64,000 nucleotides of DNA from Opitutus sp. (GTDB lineage: Bacteria; Verrucomicrobiota; Verrucomicrobiia; Opitutales; Opitutaceae): NCBI GenBank assembly GCA_024998815.1, contig JACEUQ010000001.1:1054001-1118000 (forward strand), given 5' to 3'. The translations under genes were made by a program, and so were the position numbers. This document shows positions 44,442-53,175 of the stretch, piece by piece. The notes beneath the pieces are model-generated. The model was not told where the DNA came from, ran no database searches, and saw nothing but the letters and a program-made list of their open reading frames with translations. The stretch's first letter is position 1, and every line of letters begins with the position of its first letter.

Positions 44442-45365
44442 ATGCCTCGCGAGTATCAGTTCAATTTCGAGTTGCGCCACCTGGTTTACTTCCTGGAGGT
44501 GGCCCGCCAGCTGCATTTCCGCAAAGCCGCCGAGACGCTCGCCATCGCCCAACCCGCTCTGAGCCGACAAATTGCCCAACTTGAGGCCGCCCTGGGTACG
44601 CCGCTGTTTACTCGTTCGCGGCGCAAGGTGGAGCTGACGGCGGCGGGGCGGGCGTTGGCCGAACGGGTCGAGCCGGTGCTGCGCGGGCTGGCCAAAATCC
44701 CCGCCGAACTCCAATCGCTCGCCCAAGGCGTGCGCGGGCACATCAAGACCGGCTTCACCGGCCTGGCCATGGCCACGGTGCTGCCGGCGATTTTACGCGA
44801 GTTTCACCGCACTTATCCCGGCATCCGGCTGGAACTCAACGAATCGCCCACCTCGGCCCAAGTCGCGGCGTTGCAGGCGGGCGAACTCGGCTGCGGTTTT
44901 TTCCACCCCGAGGCCACGCCGACTCCCGGGCTCAAAACCAAGCTCCTGCTGCGCGAGAAAAACGGCGTGCTCCTGCCCGCCGACCACCCGCTCGCCCCCC
45001 TGCCCTCGCTGCACCTGCGCGACTTGGCGGCGACCCCGTTTGTGCTGTTTCCCCGCGCGTACAACCCCGGGTTTTACGACCGGGTGCTGGCGGCCTTCGC
45101 CAAGGCGGGAGTCACCCCGCACATCGCCGAGGAAGTCTGGCCGCGCGCCAACGGCGTGGGCCTGGTCCGCGCGGGCATCGGCGCGACCTTCGTGTGCCCG
45201 TCCGAAGCGCGCCAGCTCCCGCCGGAGGTGGTGTTTCGCCCGCTCGACGGACCCGCGCCGGAAAGCAGCCTCGTCATCGGCTGGAAAGCGTCCGCCGATC
45301 TCGATCCGGCGCTGGCCTCGTTTTTGTCGGTGGCGGTCGCCGCCGCCGAGACGGCCGAAACCTGA
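44442..45365 (+). CDS. LysR-family transcriptional regulator
   Basis: 307 residues from MPREYQFNFELRHLVYF. N-terminal winged helix-turn-helix (FRKAAETLAIAQPALSRQIA, LEAALGTPLFTRSRRKVELT), then a two-lobed effector domain (GHIKTGFTGLAMATVLPAIL; GLVRAGIGATFVCPSEARQL). The short central region resembles the BenM/CatM/AlsR-like branch. Divergent from leuC, so likely control of leucine synthesis in response to a pathway metabolite; the ligand is not known. Confidence 0.92.
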   Translation: MPREYQFNFELRHLVYFLEVARQLHFRKAAETLAIAQPALSRQIAQLEAALGTPLFTRSRRKVELTAAGRALAERVEPVLRGLAKIPAELQSLAQGVRGHIKTGFTGLAMATVLPAILREFHRTYPGIRLELNESPTSAQVAALQAGELGCGFFHPEATPTPGLKTKLLLREKNGVLLPADHPLAPLPSLHLRDLAATPFVLFPRAYNPGFYDRVLAAFAKAGVTPHIAEEVWPRANGVGLVRAGIGATFVCPSEARQLPPEVVFRPLDGPAPESSLVIGWKASADLDPALASFLSVAVAAAETAET

Positions 45366-45399
45366 CACCCATTCGCCTTCAATTTGAGGGTTACGGCAT

Positions 45400-45526
45400 C
45401 CTTGAGCGCACGCTCAAGGCCACACGCTTCGCGAACACCCTCCTCGTGGCTTTGAGCGTGAGCTCAATGTGTTTGCTCACACACTTCATGCGCACACTCC
45501 CCGTGGCCTTGAGCGTGAGCTCAAGG
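45400..45526. repeat. Dispersed hairpin repeat (TTGAGCGTGAGCTCAA family), copy 3
   Basis: One and a half units: CCTTGAGCGCACGCTCAAGG, a TTCGCGAACAC loop, GGCTTTGAGCGTGAGCTCAA, then a further half GGCCTTGAGCGTGAGCTCAA. Lies between the convergent ends of the lysR-type gene and the transglutaminase-like gene. The flank TTGAGGGTTACGGCATCC matches copy 4 in reverse. Confidence 0.85.
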
Positions 45527-45596
45527 GGTTTGCACAAAGGTTTCCAAAAAACCTAGAGCCAATTTCGCCACGTTCATTTTGAACACACCGGTGTCA

Positions 45597-47390
45597 TCAC
45601 CGCGGCGTGGCAGCGAGCGCCGTCAATTCACGGTCAAACTGGCTGTTGGGCTCGGGGTTAAACGCACTGCGCGTCAACGTGATCACCTGCCGCGCCTCGG
45701 GCAGGCGCTTTTCGTTGACCAATTGCGTCACCAGCGGGCGGGTGACGCGGTCGTAAAAATCGATGCCCGCGCCACGCCCGTATTTTTGCAGCATTTGCTT
45801 ATACGTGGTCAGCCGCGCATCCGGTTTGGCCGCTGCCAACTGGGCGACCGCTTGGTCAACTCCCATGTCGCTGCGTCCGCCGCGCTCACCGCGACGAACC
45901 AGTGTGCGCTCCTCAAACTCTGCAGCGCTGGTCTCGCCGCGGGCGCGTAAACTCACGACCAGTTCACGCACAAAGCATGCATTTAAATCAGGGTAACGCT
46001 GGAGCGCCTGCGCGGCCTCGCGCAGCAGCGGCTCGCGAACCGCGGGGAGCGCCTTGTCGTTGGCCGCCAGCAATAGCTGCCACGCATCGAAGTTACGCCG
46101 CTCAAATTGCACGGCCTTGCGGGCGGCGGCGGCGGCTGCGGGTTTTTGCCCCAAGTGCAAATAAAGCTCGGCGAAGACCTGGTGTTGGCGCGACTGCCGG
46201 TAGGGCGGCAGTCTGCGAAACCCCTCGCTGAGGAAACTCAACTCATGGTCCGAGAGCTCCCCCCAGGACTGTGGATCGTAGGCTGTCCCCGTGACGTAGC
46301 GCTGCTCGGCGTAGCGGCCGCCATCTAGAATCCATTTCTGCCCCACCCCCAGATAGCCAAACCAAGCGTGCCGGCCATCGACGCCCGCCCCCGAAAACAG
46401 CAGCGTGGGCACCCCGCGCGCCTTACCGGTCTGCGTGGCGAAATAGGCCTGATCGACACAGATGCCGCCCTCGCTGCGTATGTCGTCGAGCGCGTAACTC
46501 GTGCCCGGCCACGTGTACTGCTGCGCGTCGATCCGGTCCGTGCGGTAGCGCACCGCTTCGTAGCTCTTTACCAAATCAGGCAACGAAAACTTCACCGATT
46601 TCTGCGCCCACACGAGCTCGGGGAACGGTGCGGCCAGATCGACCAGGAACTTGAGTTCGGCCGCCGAGATGGCCGTGAGCTTATGCAACCCCGCGCCGGC
46701 CTGATCCCAATCGGCCAAAAACTTAAACGCCTCCACCGGCGAGGGTAACCGCCGAGGCAAGGCCGCCGCCGTGACCTGATGATGCGGCCAATGGGGCGGC
46801 GGCGGGGCGTCGTAAACCAGCGCCAGGGCCAGCGCCAGTTGCCGGTAAGTCGCGAAGCGGCGGCCATCGGCCTCGCGCAACGATTGCAGAATCGACAGCA
46901 CGCGCGGCAGGCAATCGGTGGGCGCGAGCAGATCAAAAAACGCCGCGGAAAAAGCCTGATCCTGGAGCAACCAACCGAGGGTCTCGTCGGTGAGCAGCCG
47001 CGCCACCGGCTCGTCCGGCCAGGCCTGAATGGCGCGCTGGTCGATGCCGGCATGGATACCGCCGGCCTTCGACACCGTTTCCAGCCACTGACGGCCAAGG
47101 TGGCGCTGGGATTGACCCAACAGGTCGCACCACCGGGCGACCAGATACCAGGATTCGGCGGCCCCCTCCTGCCGCAGTTCGTAGGCCTTGAGCGAGCCCT
47201 GATACAACCGTGCGGCCACCGTTTGCCAGCCCCCGCTGACGGCTTGCGAGCGCACCTGCGTGAGGCGCTCAGGAGTCGGGGCGCGCGTGAACCAATCGTT
47301 AGGCATCGCCGTCGCCAAGTCGGCGCGGGCGGGAATCGAAGCCAGCAGGAAAAACACGCCAACCCAAATGCAGCTACGGAAACTCAACAT
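45597..47390 (-). CDS. Secreted transglutaminase-like protein with helical-repeat tail
   Basis: 597 residues from MLSFRSCIWVGVFFLLASIP (signal peptide ending ARADL). The middle carries a papain/transglutaminase-like site: Cys in IRSEGGICVDQAYFATQTGK, His in GVDGRHAWFGYLGVGQ and Asp in KWILDGGRYAEQ. Before it lie helical repeats, after it TPR-like repeats (QVFAELYLHLGQKPAAAAAA). The Cys-His-Asp order and spacing fit the transglutaminase-like superfamily, so a periplasmic peptidase or crosslinking role is possible. No known subfamily recognised. Alone, with dispersed repeats on both sides. Confidence 0.78.
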   Translation of the reverse strand: MLSFRSCIWVGVFFLLASIPARADLATAMPNDWFTRAPTPERLTQVRSQAVSGGWQTVAARLYQGSLKAYELRQEGAAESWYLVARWCDLLGQSQRHLGRQWLETVSKAGGIHAGIDQRAIQAWPDEPVARLLTDETLGWLLQDQAFSAAFFDLLAPTDCLPRVLSILQSLREADGRRFATYRQLALALALVYDAPPPPHWPHHQVTAAALPRRLPSPVEAFKFLADWDQAGAGLHKLTAISAAELKFLVDLAAPFPELVWAQKSVKFSLPDLVKSYEAVRYRTDRIDAQQYTWPGTSYALDDIRSEGGICVDQAYFATQTGKARGVPTLLFSGAGVDGRHAWFGYLGVGQKWILDGGRYAEQRYVTGTAYDPQSWGELSDHELSFLSEGFRRLPPYRQSRQHQVFAELYLHLGQKPAAAAAARKAVQFERRNFDAWQLLLAANDKALPAVREPLLREAAQALQRYPDLNACFVRELVVSLRARGETSAAEFEERTLVRRGERGGRSDMGVDQAVAQLAAAKPDARLTTYKQMLQKYGRGAGIDFYDRVTRPLVTQLVNEKRLPEARQVITLTRSAFNPEPNSQFDRELTALAATPR

Positions 47391-47535
47391 GCGCGTAACG
47401 GTGCGAAACTCGCGCCCATGAAACCAGTTCAAAGTAGCGCCGAGAAACCGGCCGGGCGCGCCCTGTTATACCAAATCGCGATCAAGATGAGCTTAATTAA
47501 CCTGGTTCCTGGGGAGCGAATACCATCGGGAAACA

Positions 47536-47676
47536 CCTTGAGCTCACGCTCAAGGCCACGGGGATTGTGTTCGCGAAGCGTGTGGCCTTGAGCGTGAGCT
47601 CAAGGATGCCGTAACCTCCGCGCCTTCGCTGGGCACGGCGGTGCAGCAGCGTGTGGCCTTGAGCGTGAGCTCAAGG
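47536..47676. repeat. Dispersed hairpin repeat (TTGAGCGTGAGCTCAA family), copy 4
   Basis: Full unit 47536-47605 (CCTTGAGCTCACGCTCAAGG ... CCTTGAGCGTGAGCTCAAGG, loop GTGTTCGCGAAG) followed by a half unit at 47650-47676. The flank GATGCCGTAACCCTCAACTT shows the repeat unit is longer than the hairpin. Confidence 0.88.
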
Positions 47677-47777
47677 ATGCCGTAACCCTCAACTTGAAAG
47701 CTAATGAGTATTAGCGCGCAGCGCTTTGCGCGAATCAAGGCAGCGGAACCGACGTGCGGGTGGCGACTCCGCGAAGC

Positions 47778-48395
47778 TTAAGCCCACGTGTAGTTAAAGC
47801 TGATACTAATGCGCTCCTCGTCGACGCGGTTGGCGGCGACTTCGTGGCGCAGCCAGCTTTCGAACAGCACGACATTGCCCGCCTCGGCCGGATAGGTGGT
47901 GTAGGCGCGGTTTTCGGCGCGCGCGTTGGACAGCTTGGGCGGGGCCGCCATAAACTTGCTCAGGCGCGGGTCCTCGAATTTCAGGCCCGAGCAGCCCACC
48001 GGTGTGCGCACATAATAGGTGCCGCTGATAAACGAATTCGGGTGCAAGTGGAGCGAATGGGCGGAAGTGGGGGGCATGATGTTCACCCAGCAATCACTCA
48101 TGCGGATTTCGCGCCCGCGCAGGTCCATGTCGAGGTGCTTGGCGTAGGCGCGCACGTGTTTGGTGAGTTTTTTCTCCAAGGCGCCGAAGCTGCTGGAGAA
48201 CTCGTGGAGGCGGTTCATCGAGGCGTAGCTGGTGTAGCCACCGGGGTAGTTGCGCAGCGACCAGGCGCGGCCCGCGTCGTCAAAGTCGCGCAACTGGTGG
48301 CACTCGCCGGCAAGGTCGTCGTTGAGGCGCGCGATGCCCTTGGGCTGAAGCGGCTCGCAGTAAATAAAAGTGGGAAACCAGGCTTGGATAGGCAT
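47778..48395 (-). CDS. 2OG-Fe(II) oxygenase-like protein (TIGR02466 type)
   Basis: 205 residues from MPIQAWFPTFIYCEPLQ, a start typical of this family; the longer frame is low-complexity. Jelly-roll features: SDCWVNIMPPTSAHSLHLHP and NSFISGTYYVRTP before the fold centre, then NVVLFESWLRHEVAANRVDE and ERISISFNYTWA carrying the distal histidine and the 2-oxoglutarate arginine. A non-heme iron dioxygenase is likely; the substrate (small molecule or peptide) is unknown. 109 bases past the start lies the clc-type gene stop, same strand. Confidence 0.82.
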   Translation of the reverse strand: MPIQAWFPTFIYCEPLQPKGIARLNDDLAGECHQLRDFDDAGRAWSLRNYPGGYTSYASMNRLHEFSSSFGALEKKLTKHVRAYAKHLDMDLRGREIRMSDCWVNIMPPTSAHSLHLHPNSFISGTYYVRTPVGCSGLKFEDPRLSKFMAAPPKLSNARAENRAYTTYPAEAGNVVLFESWLRHEVAANRVDEERISISFNYTWA

Positions 48396-48503
48396 GAGGC
48401 GAACTGTGCGAGGGCAAGGCGCGACGGCAAGCGTTTCGCCGCTGGAGCCTCCGGTGATGGTGCCGCCACCCGTCCGTCCCGACAGCGGAGGAGACAAAAA
48501 CCC

Positions 48504-49790
48504 TCAGCGGGCGTGTTTGACCTCGCCGGGACGCTGAGCGCTGTAAATGCCAGTGTGCCCGCTGAAGTGGTAACTCACCCAGCACGCCACCGCCAACAGC
48601 ACCGCGTGTTGCGCGCCAAACAACTCGATTCCCATCAGCGTGCAGGCCAGCGGGGTGTTACTCGCGCCGGCAAACACCGCGACGAAGCCCAGCCCCGCCC
48701 CCAAATCCACCGGCAGCCCGAGCAGGCCGGCAAGGGTGTTGCCCAGCGCTCCGCCGATGAAAAACAGCGGCGTGACCTCCCCGCCCTTGAAGCCCGCCCC
48801 GAGGGTAATCGCGGTGAACAACAGCTTCCAAAACCAGCTCCACGTATCCGCGCCGCCGTCACTGAAAACCGTGGTCGTGGTGACATCGCCCGAGAACGGG
48901 CTCCAGGCGCCGAGGCCGAGGTATTCACGGGTTCCCAGGGCGTAGGTCAGCGCGATCACCGCCAGCCCGCCGATCGCCGGGCGCAACCAGTAGCGGGGAA
49001 CGAAACGAGTTAACCCAGCCTGCAGCCCGTGCGTGGTGGCGGTGAACAGGCGCGCACATAAGCCAAAACACGCCCCGGCCAGCGCGACTTTGGCCAGCAC
49101 CAGCAGGTCGAGTTTGCCCCACGTAAAGAGACCCGCCGTCAACGGGCCGCTGATTACCAATTCTGTGTGGTGAATGCCCCAGGCTGCACAAGTCATGTCA
49201 CCGATGACGGCGGCCAAAAGGCACGGGATGAGCATCGTGTACTGCACCCGGCCCAGCGTGAGCACTTCTAGGGCAAACACCGCTCCAGCCAGCGGGGTTC
49301 CAAATACCGAGCCGAAGCCCGCCGCCACTCCCGCCATGAGCAACAAGCGCCGATGCTCGGCCGGGATGCGGCAGAGCTTGGCAAACGTACTGGCGAGGCC
49401 GCCGCCCATCTGCACCGCCGTGCCTTCGCGACCGGCCGAACCGCCGAACAAATGCGTGACCAACGTGGCTCCCAGGATGAGCGGGGTGATGCGCGCGGGC
49501 ACCCCGCCGCCCGGCTCGTGAATTTCGTCGATGATGAGATTATTGCCGCGCACCGCCGACTGGGCGTGGTGGTGGTAAACCCACGCCATGGCGACACCCA
49601 CAACCGGCAGGAAAAATAGCAGCCACGGGTGGTCGAAGCGCACCTGAGTTACCCGGTCGAGCGACCAGAGAAAAAACGCGCTGGCCGACCCGCACAACAC
49701 CCCCACCGGAGCGACCAGCAGCAGCCAAAGGCCGAGCGGGCGAAGGCTGTCCGAGTAGGTGCGCGGGCGAAGGAGGTCGATGGCGGGCAT
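48504..49790 (-). CDS. ClC-type anion channel/transporter, possibly fluoride type
   Basis: 428 residues from MPAIDLLRPRTYSDSL, about ten membrane helices. ClC signatures: GGSAGREGTAVQMGGGLAST, GFGSVFGTPLAGAVFALEVL and the later GFKGGEVTPLFFIGGALGNT. In place of the classic GSGIP loop the protein has RGNNLIIDEIHEPGG. This variation is seen in the CLC-F fluoride exporters and relatives, so fluoride/proton exchange is a possible alternative to chloride transport (inference). No fluoride riboswitch was recognised upstream. Confidence 0.88.
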   Translation of the reverse strand: MPAIDLLRPRTYSDSLRPLGLWLLLVAPVGVLCGSASAFFLWSLDRVTQVRFDHPWLLFFLPVVGVAMAWVYHHHAQSAVRGNNLIIDEIHEPGGGVPARITPLILGATLVTHLFGGSAGREGTAVQMGGGLASTFAKLCRIPAEHRRLLLMAGVAAGFGSVFGTPLAGAVFALEVLTLGRVQYTMLIPCLLAAVIGDMTCAAWGIHHTELVISGPLTAGLFTWGKLDLLVLAKVALAGACFGLCARLFTATTHGLQAGLTRFVPRYWLRPAIGGLAVIALTYALGTREYLGLGAWSPFSGDVTTTTVFSDGGADTWSWFWKLLFTAITLGAGFKGGEVTPLFFIGGALGNTLAGLLGLPVDLGAGLGFVAVFAGASNTPLACTLMGIELFGAQHAVLLAVACWVSYHFSGHTGIYSAQRPGEVKHAR

Positions 49791-49920
49791 GAGGAATCGG
49801 AAAAAATTGTGGACGCGTGGTGGCGTTGGCAACGCAGCTTCCGCGCCAATTCCCGCTACACATTGTCATCCCCGAATCTAGGATTGGCGCACGGGAGTTG
49901 GCTGGGCAGCGTTGCCCGAA

Positions 49921-51573
49921 ATGTGTGCATGCATCCGGCTTCTTGCGGTTTTCACGGTGCTCGTGGCGCTGGCCCGTGCCGACGAACTGGCTTCGCGCGT
50001 CGTTATCCTGGCGAATTCCGACGACCCCGAGTCCGTGCAGTTGGCGAATTATTACGCGCAAAAACGCGGCATTCCCTCCGCCAACATCCTCGCGCTGGCG
50101 ATGCCGGCTACGGAGGCCCTCTCCTGGCGCCAGTTTGTCGACACGGTATTTAATCCGCTACAGGCCGAGCTGGTCCGGCGGCAGTGGATTGACGCCATCG
50201 GCATGGACCTGACCGACGGGGTCGGGCGCAAAAAGTACGTGATCGCCGGCCACAAGATTTCCTACCTGGTGGTGTGTCGCGGCGTGCCGCTGAAGGTGGT
50301 CAACGACCCGCTGTTGCCCGCCGAGGCCATTCCTGCGGCGACCAACCCCGCGTTCAAAACCAATGCCGCATCCCTCGATGGTGAACTCGCCCTAGCCGCG
50401 CTGAGCAACCCGCCGCTGATCGCATTCGTGCCCAATCCGCTGTTTAACAACGACCACCCCTCGGCGCTACAGTTAAACCAGATCATCAAAGTCAGCCGGC
50501 TTGACGGCCCGACTTTGGCCGATGCGCGCCGACTGATCGACCAAGCCATCGAGGCGGAAACCACGGGGTTAATCGGCCGCAGCTACGTGGATATCGGCGG
50601 CCCGCACGCGGCCGGTGACCGCTGGCTGGAGGAGGCGGCCAAGCAGCTCGCGGCGCTGCAGTTTGACGGCGATGTGGACCGCGCCGGCGGCACGCTTCCG
50701 GCGTGGGCGCGCTGCGACGCCCCGGCGCTGTATTTCGGCTGGTACACAGGGGCGCTCAACGGCCCGTTTGCCCAGGAGGGGTTCAAGTTCCCGCCCGGCG
50801 CGGTGGCGCTGCACATCCATAGTTTTTCGGCGGATACCCTGCGCTCGACCACCCAAGGCTGGGTGGGGCCGCTGGTGGCCCGAGGGGTCACGGCAACCTT
50901 TGGCAACGTGACCGAGCCCTACCTCGAACTCACCCACCAACCGCAGCTCGTCCTAAAAGCCCTGGCGCGCGGAGACACGCTGGGCGACGCGGCGGCGTAC
51001 GCGGTGCCGGTTTACAGCTGGCAGGCGATGGCGGTGGGCGACCCGCTTTATCGGCCCTTCAAAATCACCCTCGACGAGCAATGGGCACACCGCGACCGGC
51101 TCCGCCCCGAGCAGCGCGCTTATGTGGTGCTGCGGCACATGCGCCGGCTTGCGGCCGCAGGCCAACGCGAGGCGGCGATCTGGGCGGGCCTGGGCGCGCA
51201 AGAAAAGGGAGTTAACCTGGCTGTCGCTCTGCTGATTGCCGACCTCCAGCGCGCCAGCGGTGATGTAGCCGGAGTGAGGACGACCCTTGAAATGACGGCC
51301 AAGCTGCGCCGCTACACGCAGGCCGAGACCCCAGTTGCGGTGCTGCTGGCGCAACGCCTGCTGGAGGCGGGGGACGCCAAGGCGGCGCTGACGGTGTGGC
51401 GGCAAGTGCTCGGTGAACGCGAGCGCACGACGGAGCAGCGCATCCAGTGGCTGCCGCTGGCGTTGACGGCCGCGCGGGCGGTTCCTGATACGGTACAAGC
51501 CCAACGCTGGGACACCGAATACAAGGTGTTAACCGCGCCGCCACCGGTTGCCGCTACAACGGAAGTGAAGTAA
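49921..51573 (+). CDS. TIGR03790-family secreted protein
   Basis: 550 residues from the ATG of MCACIRLLAVFTVLVAL (signal peptide ending ARADE). The body matches the TIGR03790 family found in Verrucomicrobiota and Planctomycetota: RVVILANSDDPESVQLANYY, YLVVCRGVPLKV, LIGRSYVDIGGPHAAGDRWL, LYFGWYTGALNGPF and VGPLVARGVTATFGNVTEPY. A C-terminal part of about 150 residues has helical repeats. Function unknown; a caspase-like or gingipain-like alpha/beta fold has been suggested by the pattern of strands, but I cannot confirm it. No neighbours form a clear operon. Confidence 0.83.
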   Translation: MCACIRLLAVFTVLVALARADELASRVVILANSDDPESVQLANYYAQKRGIPSANILALAMPATEALSWRQFVDTVFNPLQAELVRRQWIDAIGMDLTDGVGRKKYVIAGHKISYLVVCRGVPLKVVNDPLLPAEAIPAATNPAFKTNAASLDGELALAALSNPPLIAFVPNPLFNNDHPSALQLNQIIKVSRLDGPTLADARRLIDQAIEAETTGLIGRSYVDIGGPHAAGDRWLEEAAKQLAALQFDGDVDRAGGTLPAWARCDAPALYFGWYTGALNGPFAQEGFKFPPGAVALHIHSFSADTLRSTTQGWVGPLVARGVTATFGNVTEPYLELTHQPQLVLKALARGDTLGDAAAYAVPVYSWQAMAVGDPLYRPFKITLDEQWAHRDRLRPEQRAYVVLRHMRRLAAAGQREAAIWAGLGAQEKGVNLAVALLIADLQRASGDVAGVRTTLEMTAKLRRYTQAETPVAVLLAQRLLEAGDAKAALTVWRQVLGERERTTEQRIQWLPLALTAARAVPDTVQAQRWDTEYKVLTAPPPVAATTEVK

Positions 51574-51778
51574 CCGGCACGGCGTCTTCGGCGCGTCGGG
51601 TGACGAGCAGTTTGCAACATTACCCTGTTACTCGACGTGCTCGGTGGGTGAGCCGGGTACAACTCCGCCGTGGCGAAGCGATACGAGCACCGCGAAGGGG
51701 CCGCCGTTAAGACCTCCCTCGACGCCTTTCCCCACGCATCACCTCAAAACCCGCCGTCGCCGTACGAGTCCCGACGGC

Positions 51779-51994
51779 CTACAACTCGGCGCAAAACGCT
51801 TCGATGCTCACGCCCGCCTGTTCGATCAAACCGGCGAGCGTGCCCGGCTTGATTGGCTTGTGCATCGGCACGATCACCGAGCGTGAGTCCTTGCGCATGA
51901 TCAGGTGCGAGCCGGTTTGCCGCTTCACCTCGAAGCCGAGCCGAAGCAACGCCTTCGCCGCATCCGTGCCGTTTACGCCCCGATGGATTTTCAC
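51779..51994 (-). CDS. hicA: HicA-family mRNA interferase toxin
   Basis: 71 residues from the GTG of VKIHRGVNGTDAAKALLRLG. Short double-stranded-RNA-binding-like fold with the catalytic histidine in FEVKRQTGSHLIMRKDSRSV and the C-terminal IVPMHKPIKPGTLAGLIEQA motif. Toxin of a type II toxin-antitoxin pair that cleaves mRNA. The GTG overlaps a stop of a short upstream frame that looks like the end of an antitoxin. Whether the antitoxin is functional is doubtful (see next entry). Confidence 0.85.
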   Translation of the reverse strand: MKIHRGVNGTDAAKALLRLGFEVKRQTGSHLIMRKDSRSVIVPMHKPIKPGTLAGLIEQAGVSIEAFCAEL

Positions 51995-52083
51995 GCGACG
52001 GCCAACACCGGATCCTGTGTGAAGTGAAGTCGAAGCCGGTCGGGCATCGCGGCCCCCTCGAAATATTGAACGAGTCGTTGGAT
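51991..52083 (-). pseudogene. Remnant of a HicB-like antitoxin
   Basis: A frame of 30 residues (VQYFEGAAMPDRLRLHFTQD ending PVLAVA) resembles the last part of small antitoxin-like proteins that precede hicA genes (FxxGxxPxxIRLHFxxDEVLA pattern). Upstream in another frame lies IKDAVNHFGDLADDGK. The rest is missing or broken by the small MITE at 52165-52258. Its stop overlaps the hicA start. Confidence 0.45.
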
Positions 52084-52164
52084 TTACCGTCGTCGGCGAG
52101 GTCGCCGAAGTGGTTGACGGCGTCTTTAATACCATTTCGCGTTCAAAGACATACAAACAAATCG

Positions 52165-52258
52165 TTTTAACCACTAATGGACGCTAATAGCCGCTAATAA
52201 AAACAAGGAATTCGCCGCTTCTGGATTAGTGTATCTTAGTGGTCATTAGTGGTTAAAA
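52165..52258. mobile_element. Small MITE-like element
   Basis: 94 bases with inverted ends TTTTAACCACTAATG / CATTAGTGGTTAAAA. Related in its ends and the GCTAATAGCCGCTAAT core to 11963-12093. No coding capacity. Confidence 0.7.
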
Positions 52259-52788
52259 ACCACAGTTGTTTTAAGGTTAGATGATGGACCGCTACTGACG
52301 TGATCACGATGGTGGTCGGGTTTTAATGCGTTTGAATGCAAAATGGTATAAGAAGGGAGGCGGCGGCGAAAACCGTCAGGCCGATGGGCGTGCCGGAGAG
52401 GGGGGGGCGGGAGCCCTGCTCATGCGCCAGTGATATCGTGAGATTCCTCTTTGATAGGCTCATTTCGGCCTCATCAGATTACCGCAACCACCGGATCATT
52501 TCCTAAAACCACTCCTTAGCGTGCCAGAGTTGGAAATTGCCCCTTCCGCACCCTCCGCACCAAGGACACCGGAAGGCCTTTGCCCTGAGTGCTGGGCAAG
52601 GCGCATTGCCGCGCCGATCAACGGGCCGACGTGTTCCTGTAAGCCTTACGAATGGCCGGAGTGGACACCGGAGCAACTATCTACCAGATGAGGGCGAACC
52701 AAAGGGGGGATTGAAGGTCAAGTCCGCCGAACATCGCCCTGTAGGGAGTTGTTCACTTAACCTATAAACAACAGAAAATAAGACAGCT
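52259..52788. other. Gene-free stretch before a small pseudogene
   Basis: No gene, RNA or clear repeat recognised in 530 bases. The segment around 52550-52720 is GC-rich and includes CCTGTAAGCCTTACGAATGG, which resembles the target of the IS1380 copy downstream. Confidence 0.45.
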
Positions 52789-53159
52789 ATGGCTACGATC
52801 ATCGATCCCAGTAACATCCGCTACGAAGCGGTTGAAATCATCAAAATACACCAACGCACCGCCGACCTTAAAATGAAGGTCGACAGTGAATTCTACACTG
52901 CCACCGATCTTGCGCTGCTGGACCTCGCGGTCGCCTCAGCCGATAAAGCGGTCGCCGCCAAGCGCGCCGAACTGGTGCGCTTGCAAAATGCCCGTAACAA
53001 CCAAGCCAGCCAACTCAACGCCGTATTATTGAAGTTCGCAAGGTCATCGCCGGTTACTTCGGTGAGGGTTTCGACGAGTAGGAACTCGCCGCCGGCACGC
53101 GCAAGAGCGAGCGCAAATCCCCGGGCCTACGTCTTGTCGCCAAACCCGTGACGGCTTAA
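52789..53159 (+). pseudogene. Small unknown protein gene, frameshifted and with an internal stop
   Basis: Reads MATIIDPSNIRYEAVEIIKI and onward for about 78 residues with a helical, charged pattern (ADKAVAAKRAELVRLQNARN). The frame then breaks near 53025; in the next frame it continues RIIEVRKVIAGYFGEGFDE, meets an amber stop at about 53081, and goes on ELAAGTRKSERK to SPGLRLVAKPVTA. The GTRKSERK end is seen in small Opitutales proteins of unknown role. An IS1380 copy lies 16 bases past its stop and seems to have separated it from its terminator at 54971-55002. Confidence 0.6.
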
Positions 53160-53175
53160 CCGCAATGCCTGTAAG

